A stretch of DNA of 64,000 nucleotides, taken from the NCBI GenBank assembly GCA_963794265.1, contig CAWCDJ010000003.1:806001-870000 (forward strand), given 5' to 3'. The translations under genes were made by a program, and so were the position numbers. Positions 49,782 to 59,685 of this stretch are shown here, piece after piece. The DNA is from CAWCDJ01 sp963794265 (lineage in GTDB: Bacteria > Acidobacteriota > Terriglobia > Bryobacterales > Bryobacteraceae). The notes under the pieces are model-generated. The model worked only from the letters and a program-made list of their open reading frames with translations, had not been told where the DNA came from and did no database searches. Position 1 is the first letter of the stretch. Each line of letters begins with the position of its first letter.

Positions 49782-52700
49782 ATGTGGATTGTCCGAGTAG
49801 CGCTCTCCCGTCCCTACACCTTCATCGTCCTGGCGCTCCTGATTCTGATTCTGGCGCCGGTCATCATTGTCCGGACTCCGACTGACATCTTTCCCAACAT
49901 CGACATTCCCGTCATTGCCGTCGCCTTCAACTACAACGGCCTGAATGCCGAGGAGATGGAAGAGCGGATCACCTCGACTTACGAGCGCTCGCTGACCACT
50001 ACCGTCAATGACATCGAGCACATCGAATCCCAATCGATCGATGGCCGCGCCATCATCAAGATTTTCTTCCAGCCCGGCGCCAACGTGAACAACTCGGTCG
50101 CTCAGGTCACGGCCATCTCGCAAACCGTGCTCCGCCAGTTTCCGCAGGGAACCAATCCGCCCTTCCTTCTGGTCTACAATGCCTCGAGCGTCCCGATTCT
50201 CCAACTGGGGCTTTCCGGACCCGGCCTTTCCGAAGAACAACTCTTCGATTACGGCGTCAATTTCATCCGCACCCGGCTGGTCACGATTCCGGGCTGCGCC
50301 ATTCCCTACCCGTACGGTGGCAAGCAGCGGCAGGTCGTGGTCGATCTCAACCCCGAGGAACTCCAGTCCAAGGGCCTGTCCCCCGCCGACGTGACCGCGG
50401 CAATCGGCGACCAGAACCTGATTCTTCCCGCCGGAACATCCAAAATCGGCCAGTTCGAATACGACGTCGATTTGAACGGCAGCCCCAAATCCGTCGAGGC
50501 CTTCAACGACTTTCCGATCAAGGTAGTGAACGGCTCGCCGATCTACATCCGCGATGTGGCCCATGTGCGCGACGGTTTTGCGCCGCAGACCAATATCGTG
50601 CGGCAGGATGGCCGCCGCGCCGCGCTCCTCACCATCCTCAAGCAGGGCAATGCTTCGACGCTCTCGGTAGTCGAAGGCGTTCGCAGATTGCTGCCCGTGG
50701 TGGCGGCGACGGTTCCCCCTGCGTTGAAGATGCAGCCGATCGGCGACCAGTCGATCTTCGTCCGCGCTTCGATTGCCGGCGTCATCCGCGAGGCGGTCAT
50801 CGCCGCCTGCCTCACCGGGCTGATGATCCTGCTGTTTTTGGGAAGTTGGCGCAGCACCCTGATTATTGCTGTTTCGATTCCCCTTTCCATCCTGACCTCG
50901 GTGATCCTGCTCAGCTTTTTGCACGAGACGATCAACATCATGACCCTCGGCGGCCTTGCCCTGGCCGTCGGCATTCTGGTGGACGACGCCACGGTGACGA
51001 TCGAAAACATCGAGCGCTTTCTCGAAGAGGGACATTCCCTGCACGATGCCATCCTCGACGGCGCGGCCCAGATCGCGGTGCCCGCGCTGGTATCCACACT
51101 GTGCATCTGCATCGTCTTTCTGCCGATGTTTTTCCTCTACGGCGTGGCGCGCTACCTGTTCGTACCGCTGGCCGAGGCCGTGGTCTTCGCGATGCTCGCC
51201 TCTTACATCCTGTCCCGAACGCTGGTGCCGACGCTGGCGATGTACCTTCTCCGGCTCAAGAGCCACGCGCCCACCTTCAACCCCTTCGTGCTGATTCACC
51301 GCGCTTTCGACCGGGGCTTCGGCCGGCTCCGGGCATTCTACACTGCCGTGCTCACAATGCTCGTCATGCATCGGCGGGTCTTTGTGCCGGCGTTTCTGCT
51401 TGTCTGCCTCTCCGCCTTTCTGCTCGAGCCGTGGATCGGCCGGGACTTTTTCCCCACCTCGGACACCGGTCAGTTCAAACTGCACCTCCGCACCAAGACC
51501 GGCACCCGGATCGAGGAGACGGCGCTCATCTGCGACCAGGTCGAGCAGTCCATCCGCCGCCGTATCCCGCACGCGGAACTGGCCGGCATTCTCGATGAAA
51601 TCGGCCTGCCCTACAGCAGCATCAACATGATTTACAGCAATTCCGCTCCTGTCGGAACGGCCGACGCCGATATACTGGTGTCGCTGAACGAAGGGCACCA
51701 CCCCACCGAAGACTACGTGCGCGCCCTGCGCAACGCCCTGCCGCGCGAATTTCCCGGCACCGCCTTTTACTTTCTGCCCGACGACATCGTCAGCCAGATC
51801 CTCAATTTCGGATTGCCCGCCCCCATTGACGTTCAAATCACGGGGAGGAATTCGGAAGCCAACCGCGAGCTCGCCGACCGCATCATGGACCAGATGCGGC
51901 GGGTTCCCGGCATCGCCGACCTGCGAATCCAGCAGGTCTTTGACGAGCCGCAGTTGCACGTTGCCGCAGACCGCACCAAGGCCGCCGGAAACGGCTACAC
52001 CGAGCGCGATATCGCCAGCAGCCTGCTCATTTCGCTCAGCGGCAGCTTTCAGACGGACCCAACCTTCTGGCTGGGGAACAACGGCGTCAGCTATAACGTG
52101 GTCACCCAGACGCCGCAGTACGATGAGCAGTCGCTCCAGGACCTGCGGAACGTCCCTCTGCCCGGGCGCCGGCAGGGCGTCCCCGAAATTCTCGACGACG
52201 TGGCCAGCATTTCCCGGGGCGGCGGCATGGCGGTGGTCAATCACTATGACATCCAGCGCGTCGTCGATATTTTTGGCGGCGTGGATGGCCGCGACCTCGG
52301 CGGAGTTGGAAACGACATCTCCGCCATCGTCCAGGGCAACCGCAAATTCCTGCCCCGCGGCTCGGAACTCATGCTGCGCGGCCAGGTGGACACGATGAAC
52401 ACTTCGTTCCGCGGCCTGCTCGGCGGCCTGATATTCGCCGTGCTGCTGGTCTACCTGCTGATCGTTGTGAATTTCCAGTCCTGGCTGGATCCGTTCATCA
52501 TCATTACGGCGCTGCCGGCGGCTCTCGCTGGCATTATCCTGATGCTCTTCATTTCTCACACCACCTTGAGCGTGCCGGCCATGATGGGCGCCATTATGTG
52601 CATGGGCGTCGCCACGGCCAACAGCATTCTGGTGGTCAGCTTCGCCAAGGACGTCCTGCTCCAGACCGGTGATCCGGTGCAGGCTTCCATCGCCGCTGGG

Positions 52701-52916
52701 GCGACGCGCTTCCGCCCGGTGTTGATGACCGCGCTCGCCATGATCATCGGAATGATCCCGATGGCGCTGGGTCTGGGAGAAGGCGGCGAGCAGAACGCGC
52801 CCCTGGGCCGCGCCGTAATCGGAGGCCTGCTGGTTGCGACCGTCGCCACCCTGGTCTTCGTTCCCGCCGTGTTCAGCCTGCTGCACGGCCGCCGCGTACC
52901 GCAAACGCAACCATGA
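49782..52916 (+). CDS. RND-family efflux pump (HAE1-like)
   Basis: The inner-membrane proton-driven pump of a tripartite exporter, 1044 residues. The typical plan is visible: an N-terminal helix, two large periplasmic loops ('FNYNGLNAEEMEERITSTYERSL', 'LRTKTGTRIEETALIC') and two bundles of helices. The proton-relay aspartates are in 'GILVDDATVTIENIER'. The terminal region includes 'PAALAGIILMLFISHTTLSVPAMMGAIMCMG'. It heads a three-gene operon with adaptor and outer-membrane genes. The substrate is unknown; HAE1-type pumps export drugs or detergents. A 228-base gap containing the right IS end separates it from the transposase. Confidence 0.92.
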   Translation: MWIVRVALSRPYTFIVLALLILILAPVIIVRTPTDIFPNIDIPVIAVAFNYNGLNAEEMEERITSTYERSLTTTVNDIEHIESQSIDGRAIIKIFFQPGANVNNSVAQVTAISQTVLRQFPQGTNPPFLLVYNASSVPILQLGLSGPGLSEEQLFDYGVNFIRTRLVTIPGCAIPYPYGGKQRQVVVDLNPEELQSKGLSPADVTAAIGDQNLILPAGTSKIGQFEYDVDLNGSPKSVEAFNDFPIKVVNGSPIYIRDVAHVRDGFAPQTNIVRQDGRRAALLTILKQGNASTLSVVEGVRRLLPVVAATVPPALKMQPIGDQSIFVRASIAGVIREAVIAACLTGLMILLFLGSWRSTLIIAVSIPLSILTSVILLSFLHETINIMTLGGLALAVGILVDDATVTIENIERFLEEGHSLHDAILDGAAQIAVPALVSTLCICIVFLPMFFLYGVARYLFVPLAEAVVFAMLASYILSRTLVPTLAMYLLRLKSHAPTFNPFVLIHRAFDRGFGRLRAFYTAVLTMLVMHRRVFVPAFLLVCLSAFLLEPWIGRDFFPTSDTGQFKLHLRTKTGTRIEETALICDQVEQSIRRRIPHAELAGILDEIGLPYSSINMIYSNSAPVGTADADILVSLNEGHHPTEDYVRALRNALPREFPGTAFYFLPDDIVSQILNFGLPAPIDVQITGRNSEANRELADRIMDQMRRVPGIADLRIQQVFDEPQLHVAADRTKAAGNGYTERDIASSLLISLSGSFQTDPTFWLGNNGVSYNVVTQTPQYDEQSLQDLRNVPLPGRRQGVPEILDDVASISRGGGMAVVNHYDIQRVVDIFGGVDGRDLGGVGNDISAIVQGNRKFLPRGSELMLRGQVDTMNTSFRGLLGGLIFAVLLVYLLIVVNFQSWLDPFIIITALPAALAGIILMLFISHTTLSVPAMMGAIMCMGVATANSILVVSFAKDVLLQTGDPVQASIAAGATRFRPVLMTALAMIIGMIPMALGLGEGGEQNAPLGRAVIGGLLVATVATLVFVPAVFSLLHGRRVPQTQP

Positions 52917-54121
52917 ATATGAGTAGCCCGAACGAACACCCGCCCGTTCAGAAGCCCTTGGCGCCGACCAGGGCACCGCAACTCTCGCGCGCGGCGCGGC
53001 TGCTGTTGCTGCTTCTGCTGCTCGCGGGCGCCGCGGGCCTTGCGTTCGTGGTCTACTCCGGAATCGCCCGGCGCGTGCACGCGGATGACGATCTGCGGAA
53101 GGAAACCCTCGACCGTGCCGTGCAGTCCGTCGCGGTGCTTCACCCCAAGCCGCAACCCCTTTCCGAAGAGCTGGTCTTACCCGGTAATATGGAAGCGTTT
53201 GTCGCCACCCCGCTCTTCGCCCGCACCAGCGGCTATCTCAAGGCGTGGTACTTCGATATCGGGGCTCACGTCAAGGCCGGCCAGTTGCTGGCGGAAATCG
53301 AAGCTCCCGAACTCGACCGCCAACTGGACCAGGCGCGCGCCGACCTCGCCACCGCCCAGGCCAATTACCAGCTTGCCCGCATCACCGCCGACCGCTATCA
53401 GTCGCTGCTCAAAACCGAATCCGTGGCGCCTCAGGACGTGGAAAACAAGCTGGGAGACCTCCAGGCCAAAAAGGCGATGGTGGATTCCGCCACGTTCAAC
53501 GTGCGGCGCCTGGAAGAGACCCAGCGCTTCGAAAAGCTGTACGCGCCCTTCGATGGCGTCATCACCACCCGCAACATCGATACCGGCGCGCTGATCGATG
53601 CCGGCGCGAACTCCCCCGGCAAGGAGCTTTTCGATCTCGCCGCGACCAACCGGCTGCGGGTTTATATCAATGTTCCCCAAGTGAATTCCCGCGCCGCGCG
53701 GCCGGGCAGCCCGGCCACCCTGACACTCACGGAGCTCCCCGGCCGCACGTTCCGCGGGGTTATTGCCCGCACGGCCGAGGCGATCGACCCGGCTTCCCGC
53801 ACCCTCCTTACGGAAGTGGACGTCGATAATTCCGCCGGCGAACTGCTGCCGGGCGCGTACGTGCTGGTACACCTGAAGTTGGGAGAGAAGTCGTCGGGCT
53901 TCGTCCTGCCGGTCAATACCTTGATTTTCCGTAGCGAGGGGCTGCGGGTTGCCGTGGTGCGCGATGGAAAAGCCGAATTGGTCCCCATCACCATGGGCCG
54001 CGACTTCGGCAAAACGGTCGAAGTGGTTTCCGGCGTCACCTCGTCTGACCTGGTGATCGAGAACCCGTCCGACTCCCTGACTTCTGGAGTGCAGGTGCGG
54101 GTTGCGGGAGAAAAGCCGTGA
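52913..54121 (+). CDS. RND periplasmic adaptor (membrane fusion) protein
   Basis: A 402-residue adaptor linking the pump to the outer-membrane channel. It has an N-terminal membrane anchor (about residues 24-45), lipoyl-like ('GAHVKAGQLLAEIEAPELDRQLDQARADL'), coiled-coil and beta-barrel segments ('YAPFDGVITTRNIDTGALIDAGA') and the membrane-proximal C-terminal part ('RDGKAELVPITMGRDFGKTVEVVSGV'). It overlaps the pump stop and the next start by 4 bases each. Length and order are typical of HlyD/AcrA-type proteins. Confidence 0.92.
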   Translation: MNMSSPNEHPPVQKPLAPTRAPQLSRAARLLLLLLLLAGAAGLAFVVYSGIARRVHADDDLRKETLDRAVQSVAVLHPKPQPLSEELVLPGNMEAFVATPLFARTSGYLKAWYFDIGAHVKAGQLLAEIEAPELDRQLDQARADLATAQANYQLARITADRYQSLLKTESVAPQDVENKLGDLQAKKAMVDSATFNVRRLEETQRFEKLYAPFDGVITTRNIDTGALIDAGANSPGKELFDLAATNRLRVYINVPQVNSRAARPGSPATLTLTELPGRTFRGVIARTAEAIDPASRTLLTEVDVDNSAGELLPGAYVLVHLKLGEKSSGFVLPVNTLIFRSEGLRVAVVRDGKAELVPITMGRDFGKTVEVVSGVTSSDLVIENPSDSLTSGVQVRVAGEKP

Positions 54122-55554
54122 AGCCGGCGCACGCCTGGATTTCCGCTGCCGCCCTGATGTTCGCCGGCTGCAACGTCGGGCCGAAATACGAGCGTCCCAC
54201 TCCGCCCACCCCGCCCACTTTCCGCGAACAGCCTCCCGCGGCTTTCCAGGAGGTGAAAGGATGGAAGCCGGGCCAGCCGGGCGATGACAAACTCCGCCCC
54301 GACTGGTGGCAAATCTTCGAGATCTCCGAACTGAACGATCTCGAAAGCCGGATCGACCCCTCGAACTGGACCTTGAAAGAAGCCGAGGCCCGCTTCCGCG
54401 AAGCGCGAACGCTGATCCAACTCAATCGATCGGGTCTTTCCCCCACCATTTCCGCCGGGCCCGGCATCACCAGCAACCGCGGCTCCAGCAACGTACAAGG
54501 AGGAGGCTCGGCCGGCGACTACGGGCTCTACACCCTGCCGGTCGACTTCAATTACGAAATCGATCTGTGGGGGCGCATTCGCCGCTCCGTGACCGCCGCG
54601 CGCCAGGAGGCGCAGGCGTCGGCGGCCGACATCGAAACCGTCCGCCTCAGCCTCCACGCCGAGTTGGCCGTGGACTACTTCGAGATGCGCAGCCTGGACG
54701 CGCAGAAACAGCTTCTGGACCAGACCATCGAGGCGTTTCAACGCGCACTCGAATTGACGCAAAACCGATTCAACGGCGGCCTCTCTTCCAAAGCCGAGGT
54801 CGCCCAGGCACGCACGCAACTGGAGACCGCCCGCGCACAGGAGATCGGTGTGGGCGTGGCGCGCGCCCAATATGAGCACGCCATCGCGGTCCTTATGGGA
54901 AGCACACCGGAATCGGTGACATTTGCGCCCGCGCCGCTCGCGTCAACCCCGCCCGCCATTCCGGTGGGCGTGCCGTCGGAGTTGCTGGAGCGCCGCCCCG
55001 ACATCGCCGCCGCCGAGCGCCGGATGGCGGAAGCCAACCAGAAGATCGGGATCGCGCGCACGGCCTTCTTTCCGTCGCTCCTCCTCACGGCTACGGGTGG
55101 TTTCGAAGGCGGGCAGATCGTGAACTGGTTGAACTGGCCAAGCCGGTTTTGGGCGATCGGCCCGGGTACCCTCCAGACCGTCTTCGACGCCGGAAGGCGC
55201 CGCGCCGCCGCCGAGTCCGCCGTGGCCGTCTACGATCAGGCCGTGGCCGCTTACCAACAGGCCGCCCTCGCCGCCTTCCAGGAGGTCGAAGACCAGCTCT
55301 CCAGCTTGCGGATTCTCGAGCGGCAGTCGGAGGCGCAGCGGGTGGCGGTACAGGCTGCGGAAGATTCCCTCAACCTGTCAATGAACCAGTACAAAGGAGG
55401 ATTGGTGACTTACCTGGACGTCGTAACCGCCCAGAACATCGCACTCCAGAACCAATCCACCGAGGTCGATCTGCTGCGCCGCCGCATGGAGGCCAGCGTC
55501 CTCTTAATTAAGGCTCTTGGTGGCGGGTGGGACGCTTCCAGGCTTCCGACCTAA
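54118..55554 (+). CDS. NodT/OprM-type outer-membrane efflux lipoprotein
   Basis: A 478-residue TolC-like outer-membrane channel. 'AALMFAGCNVGPKYERP' is a lipobox plus the diagnostic start of NodT-family proteins. Two repeat halves with long helices follow ('SLDAQKQLLDQTIEAFQRALELTQNRF', 'SLRILERQSEAQRVAVQAAEDSLNLSM'-type). 'LLERRPDIAAAERRMAEANQKIGIARTAFFPSL' is also characteristic. It starts with GTG overlapping the adaptor stop, completing the tripartite set. Confidence 0.93.
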   Translation: MKPAHAWISAAALMFAGCNVGPKYERPTPPTPPTFREQPPAAFQEVKGWKPGQPGDDKLRPDWWQIFEISELNDLESRIDPSNWTLKEAEARFREARTLIQLNRSGLSPTISAGPGITSNRGSSNVQGGGSAGDYGLYTLPVDFNYEIDLWGRIRRSVTAARQEAQASAADIETVRLSLHAELAVDYFEMRSLDAQKQLLDQTIEAFQRALELTQNRFNGGLSSKAEVAQARTQLETARAQEIGVGVARAQYEHAIAVLMGSTPESVTFAPAPLASTPPAIPVGVPSELLERRPDIAAAERRMAEANQKIGIARTAFFPSLLLTATGGFEGGQIVNWLNWPSRFWAIGPGTLQTVFDAGRRRAAAESAVAVYDQAVAAYQQAALAAFQEVEDQLSSLRILERQSEAQRVAVQAAEDSLNLSMNQYKGGLVTYLDVVTAQNIALQNQSTEVDLLRRRMEASVLLIKALGGGWDASRLPT

Positions 55555-55910
55555 CTAACCAGGCCTGTTCAGGTATCTTCCGGAACCCACAGTCGCGGCA
55601 TCGGAAGCAGTAACTCAGCCGACACCTTCGCGGAGGCGGCCCGCGCGCCCGGCGCGCACTTACGCCAGCCCCCGTAACCCCATGGAACGCCTAAGGTTAA
55701 CCCGCGTCAACCGGGCTTGGCCAATGCCTTGGAAGAGGGCTTTGGGACCAGCTGGGCGGAGAAATTTACCACAGCAATTTAATAGCTTAATACTACTTTT
55801 TCTCTTGCATCTCAACACGAACAAGCGGAGAATCGCCTAGTAAGTAAATTCGAGTCCCGTGCGCTATAGCCGGCTCTTGGGGTGAGACGGTAACGGGAAA
55901 GGGGAGTTGT
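55555..55910. other. Intergenic region upstream of the TonB receptor
   Basis: 356 bases without a gene. The right half is AT-rich and could hold the receptor's promoter, for example TTTACC, 17 bases, TAATAC around 55767-55796, a weak match. A GGGGAG ribosome binding site precedes the ATG. The left half shows no recognisable structure. Confidence 0.4.
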
Positions 55911-58900
55911 ATGTCTTTCTTGAGGCAGTTTCCCGCGGCACTCGCATTGCTTTGCGCGGCCGCTCTAAACCTACCAGCACAATCGATTTATGCAACATTG
56001 ACCGGAGTCGTATCCGATCCCTCAGACGCCTTGGTGGCACAGGCGACGGTACATCTTCGAGACGAGCGGTCCGGCTCTCTTCGAGACACGGTCACCAATA
56101 ATCAAGGTTATTACACGTTCGCCTCGGTTCCGGTTGGCACGTACGAACTGACCGTCACATTGGCGGGTTTTGAAACTTTCAAGCAGTCGGGTATCGCCCT
56201 CGGTGGAGGCGAAAAACGCAATGTGAACGTGACCCTGAAGATCGGCAGCGCGACCGAAACGGTGATGGTCACCGGCGCCTCCGACGTGCTCGTTCCCGTG
56301 GACTCCGGCGAAAAGTCCGCTACCCTCAGCACCAAGCAACTGGATAACTTCGTCCAGGTGGGAAGCAATGCCGCCGAGTACATTAAGATGATGCCCGGGT
56401 TCGGCATCCAGAATGGAACCGCCAACGGCGCGAACTACAACGGAGCGACCATCGGCATCAATGCCAACGGCAACGCCGGAAGCCAAAGCCCGTTGAACAA
56501 CGCCTATGCCTACAACGGGCTTCCCAGCAATACGCTGGACATCACCGCCGACGGCGCGCACGTCTCCGACCCCGGCTGTAACTGCGACACACCGGTCAAT
56601 CCCAACGCCGATATGATCGCCGAGTTCAAGATCACCATGTCGAACTTCAGCGCCGAGAACCAGAAGGGTCCGGCGGTACTCAGTTCGGTGGCCAAATCGG
56701 GCGGTCAACAGTTTCACGGATCGGGATTTTTCTATGCCAGGAACTACGTCCTGAATGCCAATGACTGGCTTTCGAACGTAAGTTCCGTGGGGCGCCCGCA
56801 GAATAAGTATTACTACCCGGGCGGTACATTCGGAGGCCCGCTGATTATCCCGGGTACCCGCATTAACAAGAGCCGCCAGAAGCTCTTCTTCTTTACCGGA
56901 TACGAGTATTTCTACCAGATTCTCGACACCGGGCTGCTGCGCGCCGAGGTTCCCACGGCGGGCATGCTCCAGGGCAATTTCTCGCCCGACGAGCTCTCGA
57001 AACTAGGCAGGATCTCCGCTTCCGGTTCGCCTCCGGGACAGATCAACGCCCGGAACGCTGCCCTGTACCCCGGCGGAATGATCCCCGCCAGCGCCATCGA
57101 TCCTAACATGCAGGCGTTGATGAAGCTGTACCCGGCGCCGAACTCCGATCCCAACGCCACCGGTGGATACAACTGGACCAACGATCTGACCTTCTCGCAG
57201 AATAACCACCAGTGGATGACGCGCGTGGATTACAGCATCAGCGACTCCACGAAGCTGTTTGTCCGCTACAATCTGCAGCGGGAGCAGCAACCCTTCCCCA
57301 TGCAGTTGTGGTCCACCGCTACCACGCAGCAGCTCCCCTACCCGACACCGGTCATCGGCAAGAATCGTTCCGACTCCGTGACGGCTTCGCTGACCCACGT
57401 ATTCAGTCCGACCATGACCAACGAGTTCGTCTTCGGATACACCTTCATCGGATTTCCGAACGTGTTTCAGGATCCGTCCAAGGTAGACCCGGCCAAGGTC
57501 GGCTTCAACTACAAGCTCCTCTATAAGAACGGAGTCGCCCAGATCCCCAATTTCGGCGGCGGCTCGGAAGCCTCGCAGATCAACAATTACGGCGGTTTCG
57601 AAGTGGGGGGCCCGACCGCGGGTCTGTATGCCAATAAGTGGATGCCCAGCGTCAGCGATTCGATAGCGAAGGTCTGGGGCAGACACACCGTGAAAGCGGG
57701 CGTCTTCTTCGAGTACATTCGCAACGCCCAGCCCGCCAGCAACGCGTCTATGGGGAACCTGAGGGTCAGCAACGGTAATTCCAACAGTCTCGGCAACGAC
57801 TATGCCGATATGCTGATCGGCAACCTCAACTCCTTCAACCAGTACTCGTTCAACCGGGTCAACGACATCTCGTATAAGACGTATGAGGGCTTCGTGCAGG
57901 ACTCCTGGAAGGTGAACAAGAAACTCACCCTGGAGCTCGGCATTCGCTTCACTCATTTCACGCCCTGGGTCGACAGGCTCGGCTACGGATTCTCGATCTT
58001 CGATGCCAGTCAGTACAACACGGGTTGCAAGTCCACCGATTATTGCGGGTTCCTCTGGAACAAGAGAAGCTCCAGCGTTCCCATGGGCGGATTCCCGACC
58101 AGGGCCATGTTCTACCAGCCGCGATTCGGCATGGCTTACGATCTATTCGGCAACGGCAAGACCGTTCTGCGTGGCGGCTGGGGCATGTATTACTTCCACT
58201 CCGGACAGTTCACCACCGGGCTCGATGTCGCCGCCGGCGTTCAGACCATCACGCTCAGCAACAACCAGGGCGTAGGAACCTCGCCTTGGGTGGTGGGCGG
58301 TTCCGCCAACGCCACGCCGCTGATGGCGAGTGAACTGGACACCATGAACTTCTCGAGCGCGGCGCTCTCTCCGGGTGCTGTCGATAAGACGGACGATAAA
58401 CAGCCGCTTACCAGAAGTTATAGCTTCACCATCGAACAGCGCCTGCCATGGTCGAGCATGCTCGAAGTTGCCTATGTCGGCAACGAAAGCACTAACCTGC
58501 TCAACACCTCGGGCGGCCAGACCGCCAATGTCAACCTCGTGCCCCTCGGCGCGATGCTCTCGTCGAATAATGGCGGGGTCGATCCCAATTCCCTCACCGC
58601 CAATAACTTCCGGCCCATCCGGGCGTACTCCGATATCAACCTGGCCAGCAACAACCTGTATGCGAATTACAATTCCCTACAGGCGACGTGGGCCCGCACC
58701 AAGGGCCGCTATACCCTCAGCCTGAACTATGCATTCGCGAAGGCATTAGGCTTCGTGAACCCGTCGTATGACTCGTTCAACCTGGCCAACAATTACACCG
58801 TGCAAGCCAGCAACCGGACGCACATTTTCAACTTCGCTTACTCCATCGAGCTGGGCAGCCCGGTGAGGAATAAGTTGGCGGGTGGATTCGTCAACGGGTG

Positions 58901-59426
58901 GCAGGTCTCAGGCATTACTCAAGTGCAGAGCGGCGCCAACCTTACCGGCAACCGGGGAGAGAACTTCGGTTTGAACCTGAACAGCTATAAGATCCCCGGT
59001 ACCACGTTCAATGTCAGCAGCGCATCGCTGCTCGGCACGACCGGCATCGCGCTGCACCCAATGGTCACCTGCGATCCGACGGCAAATCTCGCGCCCAACC
59101 AGTACATCAACGGGAGCTGCTTCGCCATCCCGACACAGATCGGCCAGAACGGTCCCACTACCTTGCCGGTGATCTACGGGCCGGCTTTCTTTAACACGGA
59201 CCTGGGGCTGTTCAAGAATTTCTCGATCAAGGAGAAGATGAAGTTGCAGTTCCGGGCTAACGGGTACAACTTCCTGAACCATCCGCTCTGGAGCTTCAAC
59301 GGCACCACCAACCTGACTCTGGGATACAACGGCACCACGGGCCTGCTGAACGCGCCGACGTTCGGTTACGTGACGCAAAAGCAGGGCCACCGAGTAGTGC
59401 AGCTTGCCGTGAAGTTCATCTTCTGA
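55911..59426 (+). CDS. TonB-dependent receptor, Oar-like with CarboxypepD_reg-like N-terminus
   Basis: A 1171-residue outer-membrane receptor. The signal peptide ends 'LNLPAQS'. Residues 25-110 form a carboxypeptidase-regulatory-like beta-sandwich ('TLTGVVSDPSDALVAQATVHLRDE'). The plug-like region follows ('AEYIKMMPGFGIQNGT', 'DGAHVSDPGCNCDTPVNPNADMIAEF'). The rest is a long beta-barrel with Asn/Tyr-rich strands, ending in phenylalanine ('VVQLAVKFIF'), the outer-membrane assembly signal. Oar-like receptors of this type are abundant in Acidobacteria and take up large or glycan-derived molecules. The substrate is unknown. Confidence 0.9.
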   Translation: MSFLRQFPAALALLCAAALNLPAQSIYATLTGVVSDPSDALVAQATVHLRDERSGSLRDTVTNNQGYYTFASVPVGTYELTVTLAGFETFKQSGIALGGGEKRNVNVTLKIGSATETVMVTGASDVLVPVDSGEKSATLSTKQLDNFVQVGSNAAEYIKMMPGFGIQNGTANGANYNGATIGINANGNAGSQSPLNNAYAYNGLPSNTLDITADGAHVSDPGCNCDTPVNPNADMIAEFKITMSNFSAENQKGPAVLSSVAKSGGQQFHGSGFFYARNYVLNANDWLSNVSSVGRPQNKYYYPGGTFGGPLIIPGTRINKSRQKLFFFTGYEYFYQILDTGLLRAEVPTAGMLQGNFSPDELSKLGRISASGSPPGQINARNAALYPGGMIPASAIDPNMQALMKLYPAPNSDPNATGGYNWTNDLTFSQNNHQWMTRVDYSISDSTKLFVRYNLQREQQPFPMQLWSTATTQQLPYPTPVIGKNRSDSVTASLTHVFSPTMTNEFVFGYTFIGFPNVFQDPSKVDPAKVGFNYKLLYKNGVAQIPNFGGGSEASQINNYGGFEVGGPTAGLYANKWMPSVSDSIAKVWGRHTVKAGVFFEYIRNAQPASNASMGNLRVSNGNSNSLGNDYADMLIGNLNSFNQYSFNRVNDISYKTYEGFVQDSWKVNKKLTLELGIRFTHFTPWVDRLGYGFSIFDASQYNTGCKSTDYCGFLWNKRSSSVPMGGFPTRAMFYQPRFGMAYDLFGNGKTVLRGGWGMYYFHSGQFTTGLDVAAGVQTITLSNNQGVGTSPWVVGGSANATPLMASELDTMNFSSAALSPGAVDKTDDKQPLTRSYSFTIEQRLPWSSMLEVAYVGNESTNLLNTSGGQTANVNLVPLGAMLSSNNGGVDPNSLTANNFRPIRAYSDINLASNNLYANYNSLQATWARTKGRYTLSLNYAFAKALGFVNPSYDSFNLANNYTVQASNRTHIFNFAYSIELGSPVRNKLAGGFVNGWQVSGITQVQSGANLTGNRGENFGLNLNSYKIPGTTFNVSSASLLGTTGIALHPMVTCDPTANLAPNQYINGSCFAIPTQIGQNGPTTLPVIYGPAFFNTDLGLFKNFSIKEKMKLQFRANGYNFLNHPLWSFNGTTNLTLGYNGTTGLLNAPTFGYVTQKQGHRVVQLAVKFIF

Positions 59427-59443
59427 CAATGGAGCGAATGAGA

Positions 59444-59469
59444 ACCGCCACGGGGAAACCCGTGGCGGT
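59444..59469 (+). terminator. Stem-loop terminator after the TonB receptor
   Basis: A perfect 11-bp stem (ACCGCCACGGG at 59444-59454, complement at 59459-59469) closed by a GAAA tetraloop lies 17 bases after the stop. The trailing sequence is only weakly T-rich. Confidence 0.75.
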
Positions 59470-59575
59470 ATCTTGATTTGCTTCCGATACCGTCGATACG
59501 CTTCGAGCTACCCACCCCAAAACCCCTTCATCTGAGTGATAGTCGCGCTAACCACCAGCATGCGGCTTCGCTCCC

Positions 59576-59639
59576 TCAGGCTCATCTTGTATGAGAAACT
59601 AACCTCCGATCCAGGCTCGCCTCGTATGAAGCAGGACTG
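59576..59639 (-). repeat. Orphan copy of the IS terminal repeats
   Basis: TCAGGCTCATCTTG at 59576-59589 followed by TATGAGAAAC, and then a diverged second unit (CAGGCTCGCCTCGTATGAAG), match the doubled right end of the IS at 49500-49556 in the same orientation and order. No transposase lies beside it, so it is a remnant or solo end. It lies in what would be the extended N-terminus of the glycosyltransferase frame. Confidence 0.7.
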
Positions 59640-59685
59640 CTTTCGTCTGGGAAACAAGAGCGGTGCTACTATAACCGAAATAGCA

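Noticed and set aside
49749..52976. 1075-codon antisense frame opposite the RND pump
   Set aside because: The sense strand encodes a complete RND transporter; the antisense product is His/Asp/Gly-rich low-complexity sequence typical of high-GC shadows.
55845..55880. T-arm-like sequence (TTCGAGTCCC)
   Set aside because: No acceptor, anticodon or D-arm partner could be formed, so it is not a tRNA.
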